Shown here in pieces: positions 53,218 to 61,984 of a stretch of DNA of 64,000 nucleotides. Source of the DNA: Nocardioides sp. zg-DK7169 (GTDB lineage: Bacteria > Actinomycetota > Actinomycetes > Propionibacteriales > Nocardioidaceae); assembly GCF_013155365.1 (NCBI RefSeq), contig NZ_JABJRA010000012.1, positions 62,001 to 126,000 of the forward strand. The letters are read 5' to 3'. Numbering within the stretch: the stretch's first letter is position 1; each line of letters starts with the position of its first letter. The notes beneath the pieces were generated by a model that was given only the letters and a program-made list of their open reading frames with translations, made no database searches and was not told where the DNA came from. The position numbers were made by a program, and so were the translations under genes.

Positions 53218-54885
53218 CTACTCGGCACGGACCTTGCGCGAGCGGGCCGAGGGCTTGCGGTCCGACGGCTTGGTGACCGGCTGACCGGCCTCGACCAGCG
53301 CCGTACGACGGGCGGCGCCGAAGTCGGCGAGCGCGTCGGCCAGCAGCTCGACGTCCGGGCGCGGGGCCAGCACGTCGACGCGCAGGCCGTGCTCCTCGGC
53401 GGTCTTCGCCGTGGCCGGGCCGATGACCGCGATGATCGTCGAGGGGTGCGGCTTGCCGGCGATGCCGACCAGGTTGCGCACGGTCGAGGACGAGGTGAAC
53501 ACGACCGCGTCGAACTTGCCCGACTTGATCGCGTCGCGGGTCGGCGCCGGCGGCGGGGTGGCCCGCACCGTGCGGTACGCCGTGACGTCGTCGCACTCCC
53601 AGCCCAGGTCGATCAGGCCGGCGACGAGGTTCTCGGTCGCGATGTCGGCGCGGGGCAGGAAGACCCGGTTGATCGGGTCCAGCACCTCGTCGTACTCGGG
53701 CCAGTCCTCCAGCAGCCCGGCCGCCGACTGCTCGCCGGAGGGGATCAGGTCGGCACGCAGGCCCCAAGCCGCGATCGCCTGGGCGGTCTTGTCGCCCACC
53801 GCGGCGATCTTGAGCCCGGAGAAGGCACGCGCGTCGAGGCCGTACTCCTCGAACTTCTCCCGCACCGCCTTGACGGCGTTGACGGAGGTGAAGGCGATCC
53901 ACTCGTAGCGGCCCTCGACCAGGCCGCGCACGGCCTTGTCCATCTGCTGGGGGTTGCGGGGCGGCTCGACCGAGATGGTCGGGACCTCCTCGGGCACCGC
54001 GCCGTAGCCGCGCAGGCGGTTGGTGAGCGGGCCGGCCTGGTCCTTCGTGCGCGGGACGAGCACGCGCCACCCGAAGAGCGGCTTGGTCTCGAACCACGAC
54101 AGCGTCTCGCGCAGGTCGACCACGTCGCCGACCACCGTGACGGCCGGCGGGGCCATCCGGGCGGCACGGGCGTCCTCGGCGATGCTCGCCAGGGTGGAGG
54201 TGACCGTCGCCTGGGTGGTGGTGGTGCCGACCCGGGTCATCGCGACCGGGGTGCTCGCCTTGCGGCCCGCGGCCACCAGCGCCTTGCTGATCTCGCCGAT
54301 CTGGCCGACCGCCGAGAGCAGCACCAGGGTGCGGTTGTCGGCGTACTGGCTCCAGTCGATGGTGCCGTCGCAGGTCACCACGGCCACCTCGCGGTGGTCC
54401 TTGGTCGTCAGCGGGATGCCGGCGTAGGCCGGGACCGCGTTGACCGAGGAGATGCCGGGGACGATCTCGAAGCCGATGCCCGCCTTCACGCACGCCTGGG
54501 CCTCCTCGGGCCCCGAGGCATAGACGAACGGGTCGCCGGTCATGAGCCGCAGCACGCGCAGGCCCTTCTTGGCGTGCTTGAGCACCACCTTGGCCCGCGC
54601 CGCGTGGGTCAGCGGCTGGCCGTCCTCACCGAAGCCGCCGTCGACGATCTGCGGGCCCACCTGCTCGGTGGGCTGCTCCGCCTCGTCGGCCGCAGGCTCG
54701 GGCAGCCCGAGGACCACCCGGACCATCTCGGCGTGCTCGGGAGCCTCGGTGACGACCACGTCGGCCTGTCGAAGCAGCTCCACGGCACGGACGGTGAGCA
54801 GGTCCGGGTCTCCCGGCCCGCTCCCCACGAAGGACACCCAGGCTCGGGTCGGCGCCTCGGACGTACTGGTCTTGCCTCGCGTCAT
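53218..54885 (-). CDS. hemD: Fused uroporphyrinogen-III C-methyltransferase-like / uroporphyrinogen-III synthase
   Basis: 555 residues. Residues 1-265 are a tetrapyrrole methylase domain ([38 protein letters not shown]); residues about 270-530 are HemD ([35 protein letters not shown]), which closes hydroxymethylbilane to uroporphyrinogen III; the tail is basic. In the methylase part the usual KGGDPFVFGRGGEE is [15 protein letters not shown], so methylation activity (the step to sirohaem and B12) is uncertain. ATG 54885 overlaps hemC by 4 bases. Such fusions are usual in actinobacteria. Confidence 0.93.
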   Translation of the reverse strand: MTRGKTSTSEAPTRAWVSFVGSGPGDPDLLTVRAVELLRQADVVVTEAPEHAEMVRVVLGLPEPAADEAEQPTEQVGPQIVDGGFGEDGQPLTHAARAKVVLKHAKKGLRVLRLMTGDPFVYASGPEEAQACVKAGIGFEIVPGISSVNAVPAYAGIPLTTKDHREVAVVTCDGTIDWSQYADNRTLVLLSAVGQIGEISKALVAAGRKASTPVAMTRVGTTTTQATVTSTLASIAEDARAARMAPPAVTVVGDVVDLRETLSWFETKPLFGWRVLVPRTKDQAGPLTNRLRGYGAVPEEVPTISVEPPRNPQQMDKAVRGLVEGRYEWIAFTSVNAVKAVREKFEEYGLDARAFSGLKIAAVGDKTAQAIAAWGLRADLIPSGEQSAAGLLEDWPEYDEVLDPINRVFLPRADIATENLVAGLIDLGWECDDVTAYRTVRATPPPAPTRDAIKSGKFDAVVFTSSSTVRNLVGIAGKPHPSTIIAVIGPATAKTAEEHGLRVDVLAPRPDVELLADALADFGAARRTALVEAGQPVTKPSDRKPSARSRKVRAE

Positions 54886-55871
54886 GCGTTTCGCACCTTG
54901 TCTGACTCTCGGACTGCTTCGTCTTCTGTCTGCGCCGCAGCGAGCTCACCGGCCCCGTCTGCAAGCATTTCGTTGCCCAACCGGGTCCCGACACCCGTGG
55001 CATCCTCGGGCGCTCCCGTCGCGGACCTCCGCACCGCGAGCGCGCCATCTGGTGAGAGCGCGACCGCGCGCACCCAGAGCTCGTCCCCGTCCTCGCCCTC
55101 GACCACCTCGGCGAGGGTGCCGATCGGTGCCGAGCAGCCGCCCTCCAAGGTGGCCAGGACCGCGCGCTCGGCGTCCACGGCCGCACGGGTGTGCGGGTCC
55201 TGGACCGCGGCGAGCTCGGCGGCCAGCGGGTCGTCGCTGCGGCACTCGATGCCCAGCGCGCCCTGGCCGGGGGCCGGGAGCAGCTGGAGCGGGTCGAGCA
55301 CCTCGGTGATCGCCTCGAGCCGGCCGATCCGCGCCAGCCCGGCACGGGCCAGCAGGATCGCGTCGTACTCGCCCTCGCGCAGCTTGCGCAGCCGGGTGTC
55401 GATGTTGCCACGGATGCCCGCGATCTCCAGGCCGAGGCCGAGGGCGTGCAGCTGGGCCGCACGCCGCGGCGAGCCGGTGCCGACGCGCGACCCGGCGGGG
55501 AGCTCGGCGAGGGTCAGCCCGTCGCGGGCCACCACCACGTCGCGCGGGTCCTCGCGGGTCGGGACCGCGGCGAGCACGATGCCCTCGGTCGGATAGGTGG
55601 GCAGGTCCTTGAGCGAGTGGACGGCGACGTCGACGTCACCGCGCAGCAGCGCGTCGCGCAGCTCGGCCACGAACACGCCGGTGCCGCCGTACGACGCGAG
55701 CGGGGTGCCCGACGCCTGGGTCCGGTCGCCGTCGGTGCTGATCTCCACGAGCACGACCTCGCGGCCGAGGCGCTCGCGGATGAGGTCCGCGGCCCAGCCG
55801 GCCTGGGTGGTGGCCAGCAGGGAGGCGCGGGTGCCGACCCGGATCGGGCCGGTGGTCTGGGGAGTGGTCAC
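54882..55871 (-). CDS. hemC: Porphobilinogen deaminase (hydroxymethylbilane synthase)
   Basis: 329 residues. RVGTRASLLATTQA, VHSLKDLPTYPTEG, GTGSPRRAAQL and IRGNIDTRLRKL are family signatures, and the dipyrromethane cofactor Cys is in LEGGCSAPIG. It polymerises four porphobilinogens. GTG 55871 overlaps the hemA stop by 4 bases. Confidence 0.96.
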   Translation of the reverse strand: MTTPQTTGPIRVGTRASLLATTQAGWAADLIRERLGREVVLVEISTDGDRTQASGTPLASYGGTGVFVAELRDALLRGDVDVAVHSLKDLPTYPTEGIVLAAVPTREDPRDVVVARDGLTLAELPAGSRVGTGSPRRAAQLHALGLGLEIAGIRGNIDTRLRKLREGEYDAILLARAGLARIGRLEAITEVLDPLQLLPAPGQGALGIECRSDDPLAAELAAVQDPHTRAAVDAERAVLATLEGGCSAPIGTLAEVVEGEDGDELWVRAVALSPDGALAVRRSATGAPEDATGVGTRLGNEMLADGAGELAAAQTEDEAVRESDKVRNA

Positions 55872-57154
55872 TGGAGCCCCTCCGGTCGGGTCACGGCGGT
55901 CACGGTCGAGGGGTCGAGCGCGAACAGCTCGGCGAGGGCCTCGGTGTAGGACACGACGTCGCTGGTGTTCGCCAGCTCCTTCACCCGCACGGTCGGCTCG
56001 TGCAGCAGCTTGTCGGCGACCCGGCGCACGGTGTGCAGCACCTCGGCGCGGGTGGCGTCGTCGAGCTCGGGGAGCCGGTTGACCAGGCGCTCCATCTCGG
56101 TCTCGACCACCTGGGTCGCCATCGAGCGCAGCGCGACGACGGTGGGGGTGACGCTGGCCTGGCGGCGCGCGGCGAGGAACGCCGCGACCTCCTGGGTGAT
56201 GATCCGGCGGACCTCCTCGATCTCGCGGCCGGCCGGGCTGAGGTGCAGCGCGGCGGCCAGGTCGGCGAGACCGACGAGGGTGGCCCCGGGGACCTCGCGG
56301 ACCTCCGGGTCGATGTCGTGGGGCAGCGCCAGGTCCACCAGCACGGCCTCGCGGCCGCCGGCGAGCGCCTCGCGGACCATCGGCTCGGTGATCAGGGCGC
56401 CGCGGGCCCCGGCGCAGGTCAGGACGACGTCGGCGTGGGCGAGCTCGGCGCCGAGGTCGGCGAGCGGGACCGGGCGGCCGCCGTACTCGCGGGCGAGGCG
56501 CTCGGCGCGCTCGGCGGTGCGGTTGGCGATCACCACGTCGCTCGCGCCGCGGCGGGTGACGGTGGCGGTGGCCAGGCCGGCCATCGCGCCGGCGCCGACG
56601 ACGAGCACGCGGCGACCGGCGAGGTCCTCGCAGCCGACCCGGTCCAGGGCGGCGGAGACCAGCGACGGGGCGACGGTGTCCACCCCGGTCTCGGTGCGGG
56701 CCCGCTTGCCGACGCGCAGCGCCTGCTGGAAGAGCACGTTGAGGGTGGAGCCGACGGTGCCGAGCTCCTGGCCCAGGCGCAGCGCGCTGCGGGTCTGGCC
56801 GAGGATCTGGCCCTCGCCGACGGCCATCGAGTCCAGCCCGGCCGCGACCTGGAACAGGTGCGAGACCGCGGCGTCGTCGTAGCGGACGTAGAGGTGCGGG
56901 AGGAACAGCTCCGGGTCGCCGCCGGCGCGCTCGACCAGGTGCGCCGAGAGCTCCTCGACCGAGCCGTGGAAGCGCTCGACCTCGGCGTAGATCTCCAGGC
57001 GGTTGCAGGTCGCGATCGCCGTGGCCTCGCTGACGTGCTCGCTGGTGCTGACGTCGGTGATCAGCTTCTGCAGGCTCTCGGCGTCGACGGCCAGGCGCTC
57101 GAGGAGCGCCACGGGTGCGGTGTTGTGGGAGATGCCCACCACCAGGACGCTCAT
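55868..57154 (-). CDS. hemA: Glutamyl-tRNA reductase
   Basis: 428 residues. The catalytic Cys is in ATCNRLEIYAEVERF, the substrate pocket in GEGQILGQTRSALRL, and the NADPH motif is VLVVGAGAMAGLATATV. It reduces glutamyl-tRNA to glutamate-1-semialdehyde, the committed haem step. ATG 57154 overlaps the rex stop by 4 bases (ATGA), so Rex level and haem entry are coupled in one transcript. Confidence 0.96.
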   Translation of the reverse strand: MSVLVVGISHNTAPVALLERLAVDAESLQKLITDVSTSEHVSEATAIATCNRLEIYAEVERFHGSVEELSAHLVERAGGDPELFLPHLYVRYDDAAVSHLFQVAAGLDSMAVGEGQILGQTRSALRLGQELGTVGSTLNVLFQQALRVGKRARTETGVDTVAPSLVSAALDRVGCEDLAGRRVLVVGAGAMAGLATATVTRRGASDVVIANRTAERAERLAREYGGRPVPLADLGAELAHADVVLTCAGARGALITEPMVREALAGGREAVLVDLALPHDIDPEVREVPGATLVGLADLAAALHLSPAGREIEEVRRIITQEVAAFLAARRQASVTPTVVALRSMATQVVETEMERLVNRLPELDDATRAEVLHTVRRVADKLLHEPTVRVKELANTSDVVSYTEALAELFALDPSTVTAVTRPEGLQ

Positions 57155-57840
57155 GCGGTCTCCTCCTCTGCAGCGACGCCCGCCTCGCCCTGGGCCTTGC
57201 GCTGCTCGTGGTAGGCGAGGATCTGCAGCTCGATGGACAGGTCGACCTTGCGGACGTCGACCCCGTGGGGCACCGCGAGCACGGACGGCGCGAAGTTCAA
57301 GATGCTGGTGATGCCGGCGTCGACCATCCGGTCGGCGACCGACTGCGCGGCGACCGCCGGGGTCGCGATGACACCGATCGACACGCGGCGCTCGAGCACG
57401 ATCTGCTCGAGGTCGTCGAAGGGGCGTACGGCGACGCCGGCCACCAGCTCGCCGTGGCGCGCCGGGTCGGCGTCGAGCAGGGCCACGACCTGGAAGCCGC
57501 GGCTGCGCACGCCGGAGTAGTTGGCCAGCGCCTGGCCGAGGTTGCCGATGCCGACGATGACGACCGGCCAGTCCTGGGTCAGCCCGATCTCCCGCGCGAT
57601 CTGGTAGCGCAGGTACTCCACGTCGTACCCGACCCCGCGGGTGCCGTAGCTGCCGAGGTAGGACAGGTCCTTGCGCAGCTTGGCGCTGTTCACGCCCGCC
57701 GCGGCCGCCAGGTCCTCGCTCGAGCACGTGGTGGTGCCGCCCTCGACGAGGGTCGACAGTGCCCGGAGGTAGATGGGGAGCCGAGCGATCGTGGCCTCCG
57801 GGATGTCCCGGGGGCTCTCGCTGGGTGCTCGTGGGGTCAC
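57151..57840 (-). CDS. rex: Redox-sensing transcriptional repressor Rex
   Basis: 229 residues: an N-terminal winged helix (IPEATIARLPIYLRAL, SAKLRKDLSYLGSYGTRGVG) and a Rossmann domain binding NADH/NAD+ (VVIVGIGNLGQALANY), with a C-terminal domain-swapped helix. Rex releases DNA when NADH is high. I prefer GTG 57840 (MTPRAPSESPRD), which has GGAGAGAAG upstream, over a TTG at 57870. First gene of rex-hemA-hemC-hemD; its promoter carries a candidate Rex site. Confidence 0.95.
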   Translation of the reverse strand: MTPRAPSESPRDIPEATIARLPIYLRALSTLVEGGTTTCSSEDLAAAAGVNSAKLRKDLSYLGSYGTRGVGYDVEYLRYQIAREIGLTQDWPVVIVGIGNLGQALANYSGVRSRGFQVVALLDADPARHGELVAGVAVRPFDDLEQIVLERRVSIGVIATPAVAAQSVADRMVDAGITSILNFAPSVLAVPHGVDVRKVDLSIELQILAYHEQRKAQGEAGVAAEEETA

Positions 57841-57923
57841 GACTTCTTCTCTCCATGCCACTGCGGGCAAGCGCGCCGTGGCGCAGGGCCGGCCCGGCCC
57901 GGGGTTCGTCCGACGGCTCCGTC

Positions 57924-57952
57924 ACTGTAGGAGTTTGTGAACGTGAGAACAA
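57924..57952 (-). promoter_or_regulatory. Promoter of rex-hemACD with candidate Rex operator
   Basis: On the minus strand, -35 TTGTTC (57952 to 57947), a 17-base spacer and -10 TACAGT (57929 to 57924). The span 57935-57952 reads TTGTTCTCACGTTCACAA: one perfect Rex half-site (TTCACAA) and one partial, 11 of 14 fixed positions. Rex bound here would cover the -35 and part of the spacer, giving autoregulation. Confidence 0.65.
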
Positions 57953-58119
57953 ACTGCGGTCGCCCGGATCCCGAGGCGTGGGCTACCACATGTGACGTCA
58001 GCCACGTGCAGCGGGGTCCCCTCGGTCGCCCAGGCCCCGACGGGGCAGGTCGCGAGCGCGTCGTACGCCGTGGCGGGCGGTGACCGACGACTCAGGCGGA
58101 CCTGGGTCGGCCCGGCCGC

Positions 58120-58365
58120 TCAGCCGGTGAGCGCGCGGCGCAGACGGTCGGGGTCGACGCGCCAGAAGTCGTGCTGGCGACCGTCGACGAAGGTCACCGG
58201 GATCTCCTCGCCGAACCGCTCGGCGAGCGCGGGGTCGTCGAGGATCGAGACCTCCTCGAACTCCTCGCCCAGCTCGGCGCAGACCGCCGCGACGATCGCG
58301 CGGGCGTCCTCGCACAGGTGGCAGCCGGGCTTGCCGTAGAGGGTCACACGGGGCGTCTTGGCCAT
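58120..58365 (-). CDS. Glutaredoxin-like protein
   Basis: 81 residues with a thioredoxin-fold start, VTLYGKPGCHLCEDARAIV, giving a CxxC redox pair, and the cis-Pro segment IPVTFVDGRQ. Proteins of this short DUF836-like family lie between rex and the HAD gene in related genomes. Redox partner unknown. It begins 4 bases after the acyl-CoA synthetase stop, so the two are probably co-transcribed. The gap 57953-58119 on its 3' side holds no recognisable feature beyond the rex promoter. Confidence 0.88.
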   Translation of the reverse strand: MAKTPRVTLYGKPGCHLCEDARAIVAAVCAELGEEFEEVSILDDPALAERFGEEIPVTFVDGRQHDFWRVDPDRLRRALTG

Positions 58366-58369
58366 GTCC

Positions 58370-59977
58370 CTATTCCAGCAGGCCGAGCACGCGGCGTCGT
58401 TCCTGGCCCCGCAGCCGACCCTTCTGCACCTTGCCGGTCACGGTGCGCGGGAGCTCCTCGACCACCTCGATGCGGCTGGGCTGCTTGAAGCGCGCCAGCC
58501 GCTGCGCGCAGCGGGCCCGCACCGCGGCCTCGACCTCGCCGGGGTCTCGGCCCGGCGCCACGACGTACGCCACGACGGCCTCGCCGGTGAGCTCGTCGGG
58601 GGCACCGACCACGGCCGCCTCGGTGACCCCGTCGAGGCCGGCGAGGACCTCCTCGACCTCGACCGGGTAGACGTTGAACCCCGAGACGATCACCAGGTCC
58701 TCGACCCGGTCGACGAGCGAGAGATCCCCGGCGGCGTCGATCAGGCCGACGTCTCCGGTGGCCCACCAGCCGTCCGACCCGGGCCCCTCGCTGCCGTCGG
58801 GCCAGTAGCCGCTGAACAGGTTGGCGCCGCGCACCTGGATCTCGCCGGGGTCCTCCCCCGTCGCCTCCCGGCCGGCCTCGTCGACCAGGCGCACCTCGAC
58901 GCCCGGGAGGGCGGCGCCGACCGAGCCGGCCGGCGCGGACGCGCTGACGAGGGTGCTGGTGACGACCGGGGCGGCCTCGGTCAGCCCGTAGCCCTGGTGC
59001 ACGGGCACGCCGGTGCGCGCCGTGAAGTCCTCGACGACCTCGGCCGGCAGCGGCGCCGAGCCGGAGAGCACCAGCCGGACCGGGCGCAGGTGGTCGGCGA
59101 GCTGCTCCTCGCCGCGCCAGTGCGCGAACGCCGCCGGCGCCAGCGGGAGCACGCTCACCGCCTCGTCGTCGACCACCTCGAGCACGCCCTCGGGGTCGAA
59201 GCGGTCCAGCAGGACCAGCTTGGCGCGGTGGCGCAGCACGCCGCCCAGCACCGCGTTGAGGCCGTAGACGTGGAAGAGCGGGAGCACGCCGAGCACGACG
59301 TCGTCGCCGTGGATCATCGGCGGCTGGACGCGGGCCACCTGCTCGATGTTGGCCAGCAGCGCGCGGTGGGTGAGCATCGCCGCCCGCGGGCGCCCGGAGG
59401 CGCCGCTGGTCCACAGCAGGCAGGCGAGCTTCTCGGGGTCCGGCAGCGGCGGCACCGCGCGGCCGGGCTCCGCACGCAGCCGCTCCCAGGGGAGCTCGCC
59501 GGGCCCGGGCTCGGCCCCGACCAGGACCACCCGGGGGGCGACCGGCACGTCGACGTCGGCCAGGGCGGCGCGCACCGCGGTGACGCTGTCGGGGTCGCAC
59601 ACCACCAGGCGGGCCCCGGACTCGGAGACGAAGCGGGCCAGCTCGGCGGGGGTCGACCCCGGGTTCACCGGCACGGCGACCGCCTGGGCGCGCAGCACGC
59701 CGAGGTAGCCCGTGACCATCTCGATGCTGTTGCCCATCGCGAGGACCACCCGGAGCCCCGCGACCACGCCGAGGGAGCCCAGCCCGGTGGCGACCCGCGC
59801 GACCTCGTCGGCCAGCTCGGACCAGGTGACGCTGCGCCCGCTCGCCTCGACCAGCGCCAGCTTGTCGGGGCTCTCGGCCGCGGCGGTGAGGACCAGGTCG
59901 GAGAGGTCGCGGACCTCCGGCCCGTCGGCGTCGTCCGCCGTCCCGACCGCGTCCCGTGCGGTGTCGGAGGAGGACAT
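58370..59977 (-). CDS. AMP-dependent acyl-CoA synthetase/ligase
   Basis: 535 residues. The P-loop reads WTSGASGRPRAAMLTH, where the usual Lys is Arg; later motifs are QGYGLTEAAPVV, ATGDVGLIDAAGD and the C-terminal TGKVQKGRLRGQE with the catalytic Lys. It would activate a carboxylic acid with ATP and CoA; long-chain fatty acids are the default guess. ATG 59977 starts the gene, 67 bases from the divergent HAD gene. A GTATCC element five bases upstream may be its -10. Confidence 0.9.
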   Translation of the reverse strand: MSSSDTARDAVGTADDADGPEVRDLSDLVLTAAAESPDKLALVEASGRSVTWSELADEVARVATGLGSLGVVAGLRVVLAMGNSIEMVTGYLGVLRAQAVAVPVNPGSTPAELARFVSESGARLVVCDPDSVTAVRAALADVDVPVAPRVVLVGAEPGPGELPWERLRAEPGRAVPPLPDPEKLACLLWTSGASGRPRAAMLTHRALLANIEQVARVQPPMIHGDDVVLGVLPLFHVYGLNAVLGGVLRHRAKLVLLDRFDPEGVLEVVDDEAVSVLPLAPAAFAHWRGEEQLADHLRPVRLVLSGSAPLPAEVVEDFTARTGVPVHQGYGLTEAAPVVTSTLVSASAPAGSVGAALPGVEVRLVDEAGREATGEDPGEIQVRGANLFSGYWPDGSEGPGSDGWWATGDVGLIDAAGDLSLVDRVEDLVIVSGFNVYPVEVEEVLAGLDGVTEAAVVGAPDELTGEAVVAYVVAPGRDPGEVEAAVRARCAQRLARFKQPSRIEVVEELPRTVTGKVQKGRLRGQERRRVLGLLE

Positions 59978-60032
59978 GCGCGGGATACTTCCACACCTCC
60001 TCGCGCCTGTCCCCTGGTGACGTGGATCGCAC

Positions 60033-60038
60033 TACATT
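60033..60038 (+). promoter_or_regulatory. -10 box of leaderless HAD phosphatase transcript
   Basis: TACATT followed by six bases and GTG 60045. Confidence 0.55.
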
Positions 60039-60044
60039 GGGCAC

Positions 60045-60926
60045 GTGACCCCGCATGCTCCCCGGCGCACCCTGCCCGACCTCCGGCAGCGCTCCCGTCT
60101 GGCCGGCGAGGCCGCCGCGGCCATCGCCGAGGTCGAGACCGCCCTGCACGTCCGTGCCGACCCCCGCGCGGCGGCGTTCTTCGACGTCGACAACACCGTG
60201 ATGCAGGGGGCCAGCATCTTCCACCTCGCTCGCGGCCTGCACCGCCGCGACTTCTTCACCACCCGCGAGATCGCCGGCGCCGCGTGGAAGCAGCTCTACT
60301 TCCGCGTCGTGGGGGTCGAGGACCCCGCCCACGTCGCCGAGGCCCGCTCCTCGGCGCTCTCCTTCATCGCCGGCCACACCGTCGCCGAGCTCGAGGAGCT
60401 CACCGAGGCGATCTTCGACGAGGCGATGGCGCACCGGATCTGGCCCGGCACCCGTGCCCTCGCGCAGCTCCACCTCGACCGCGGGCAGCGGGTCTGGCTG
60501 GTGACCGCGGCACCGATCGAGATCGCCCAGATCATCGCCCGGCGCCTCGGGCTGACCGGCGCGATGGGCACCGTGGCCGAGCACGAGGACGGCGTGTACA
60601 CCGGCCGGCTGGTCGGCGACATGCTGCACGGCCCCGCCAAGGCCGAGGCGGTCCGCGCCCTCGCCGAGCGCGAGGGCCTCGACCTGGCCGCGTGCTCGGC
60701 GTACTCCGACTCGGCCAACGACCTGCCGATGCTCTCGCTGGTCGGGGACCCGTGCGCCATCAATCCCGACGCCCGGCTGCGGGCCCACGCCCGGGCCAAC
60801 GGCTGGCGGGTCCGCGACTACCGCACCGGACGCAAGGCGGCCCGTGCGGGCGCGGTCGTGGGCGCCGTCGCCGGCGCGGCCACCGGCACCGTCGCGGCCG
60901 GGGTCGCACTGCGCCGGCGCCGCTGA
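60045..60926 (+). CDS. HAD-IB family phosphatase (SerB1-like)
   Basis: 293 residues. Motif I FFDVDNTVMQG holds the nucleophile Asp, motif II is WLVTAAP, and motif IV AYSDSANDLPML. A C-terminal membrane helix rich in Ala/Gly (AGAVVGAVAGAATGTVAAGV) followed by RRRR may anchor it. Mycobacterial relatives are called SerB1 but phosphoserine is not proven as substrate. Leaderless GTG start at 60045. In Streptomyces, as I recall, this gene also lies between rex and bldN. Confidence 0.92.
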   Translation: MTPHAPRRTLPDLRQRSRLAGEAAAAIAEVETALHVRADPRAAAFFDVDNTVMQGASIFHLARGLHRRDFFTTREIAGAAWKQLYFRVVGVEDPAHVAEARSSALSFIAGHTVAELEELTEAIFDEAMAHRIWPGTRALAQLHLDRGQRVWLVTAAPIEIAQIIARRLGLTGAMGTVAEHEDGVYTGRLVGDMLHGPAKAEAVRALAEREGLDLAACSAYSDSANDLPMLSLVGDPCAINPDARLRAHARANGWRVRDYRTGRKAARAGAVVGAVAGAATGTVAAGVALRRRR

Positions 60927-60986
60927 CGCCGGAGCCCTCCCGGGCCAGGTCGTCGCGCAGCGGTTCCGCCCGGGGTGTGTCGGCGG

Positions 60987-60992
60987 TAACAT
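60987..60992 (+). promoter_or_regulatory. Possible -10 box of the BldN-like sigma gene
   Basis: TAACAT, with TTCCGC (60964-60969) 17 bases upstream as a weak -35. It would give a leader of about 30 bases before ATG 61030. Confidence 0.35.
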
Positions 60993-61029
60993 CCCCAGCG
61001 CTCCGGCTGGAGCACCTGGGAGGGGACTC

Positions 61030-61833
61030 ATGTCACGGGACGGGGAGCTGACCGAGCACGGGCTGGACCGCCTGCGCCGGGCCCTTCTCGACGTCCTGGC
61101 CGTGCCCGCGCCGGTGCCGGCGGGTGCCGTGGCCGCGAGCGGGTGGCTGCTCGCCGGCGCCGACGAGTCCTCCACGCGCACCACCCCGGCGTCGCGGCCC
61201 GGCGACGCGTACGCCGCACCCGGTCCCGACGCCGGCCCCGAGGACGACTCCGCGCTGGCGGCGTCCTCGGAGGAGTCCGCCAGCGAGCGGCAGCGCCTGA
61301 TCGCGCTCGTCGAGCTGGCCCGCACCGGCGACGCCGACGCGTTCGGGCTGCTCTACGACCACTACCACCTGGCGGTCTACCGCTTCCTCTTCTACCGCAC
61401 CCGGTCGAGCACGCTGGCCGAGGACCTGACCTCGGAGACCTTCTTCCGCGCGCTGCGGAGCATGAAGGGCTTCCGCTGGCAGGGCAAGGACTTCGGCGCC
61501 TGGCTGATGACGATCGCCCGCAACCTCGCCACCGACCACTTCAAGGCCGGCCGCACCCGCCTCGAGCAGACCACCGAGGACATGGGCCGGCACGACGACG
61601 CCACCGAGAGCCCCGAGGAGGCGGTGCTCGCGAGCCTGACCAACGAGATGCTCCTCGAGGCGCTCACCAAGCTCCCCGACGAGCAGCGCGACTGCCTGGT
61701 GATGCGCTTCCTGCAGGGCATGAGCATCGCCGAGACGGCGCAGGTGCTGGGCCGCAGCGACGGCGCGGTCAAGCAGCTGCAGCTGCGCGGCGTGCGCAAC
61801 CTCGCCAAGCTGATGCCGGAGGGGATCCGATGA
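61030..61833 (+). CDS. bldN: ECF RNA polymerase sigma factor, BldN-like
   Basis: 267 residues. Residues 1-87 are an N-terminal extension (GLDRLRRALLDVLAVPAPVP and an acidic Ser/Ala stretch) like the pro-region of Streptomyces BldN. Region 2 follows (DADAFGLLYDHYHLAVYRFL, EDLTSETFFRALRSM, FRWQGKDFGAWLMTIARN), then region 4 (LPDEQRDCLVMRFLQG, SIAETAQVLGRSDGAVKQLQ). ATG 61030 has GGAGGGG upstream. The downstream anti-sigma gene and the nearby rex-hem cluster match the bldN locus of Streptomyces from memory. In Streptomyces BldN drives aerial development; its targets here are unknown. Confidence 0.88.
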   Translation: MSRDGELTEHGLDRLRRALLDVLAVPAPVPAGAVAASGWLLAGADESSTRTTPASRPGDAYAAPGPDAGPEDDSALAASSEESASERQRLIALVELARTGDADAFGLLYDHYHLAVYRFLFYRTRSSTLAEDLTSETFFRALRSMKGFRWQGKDFGAWLMTIARNLATDHFKAGRTRLEQTTEDMGRHDDATESPEEAVLASLTNEMLLEALTKLPDEQRDCLVMRFLQGMSIAETAQVLGRSDGAVKQLQLRGVRNLAKLMPEGIR

Positions 61834-61891
61834 GCGCGGCGGCGCCGGTCCGTGCCGCCGTGCCGGGTGACGCACGCCCCCTCGTCTCGCG

Positions 61892-61920
61892 CGTAACCAA
61901 CCCGCGCACCGCCTCGTTGA
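61892..61920 (+). promoter_or_regulatory. Candidate sigma-BldN-dependent promoter of the anti-sigma gene
   Basis: CGTAAC (61892-61897), 17 bases, CGTTGA (61915-61920). I recall the sigma-BldN consensus of Streptomyces as CGTAAC-N16-CGTTGA, so both hexamers match exactly with one extra spacer base. It lies in the 151-base gap between the sigma and anti-sigma genes and would start a transcript about 55-60 bases before ATG 61985. Confidence 0.65.
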
Positions 61921-61984
61921 GCCCGGCGTCGGACCCGGCGCACCCGCCGGTCCCGGCGTGGCACGAGACGACAGGACAGAGACG

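Noticed and set aside
58344..61325. 993-residue minus-strand frame over the acyl-CoA synthetase and HAD genes
   Set aside because: It is composed of out-of-frame and antisense translation. The true genes in both directions have catalytic motifs and sensible starts.
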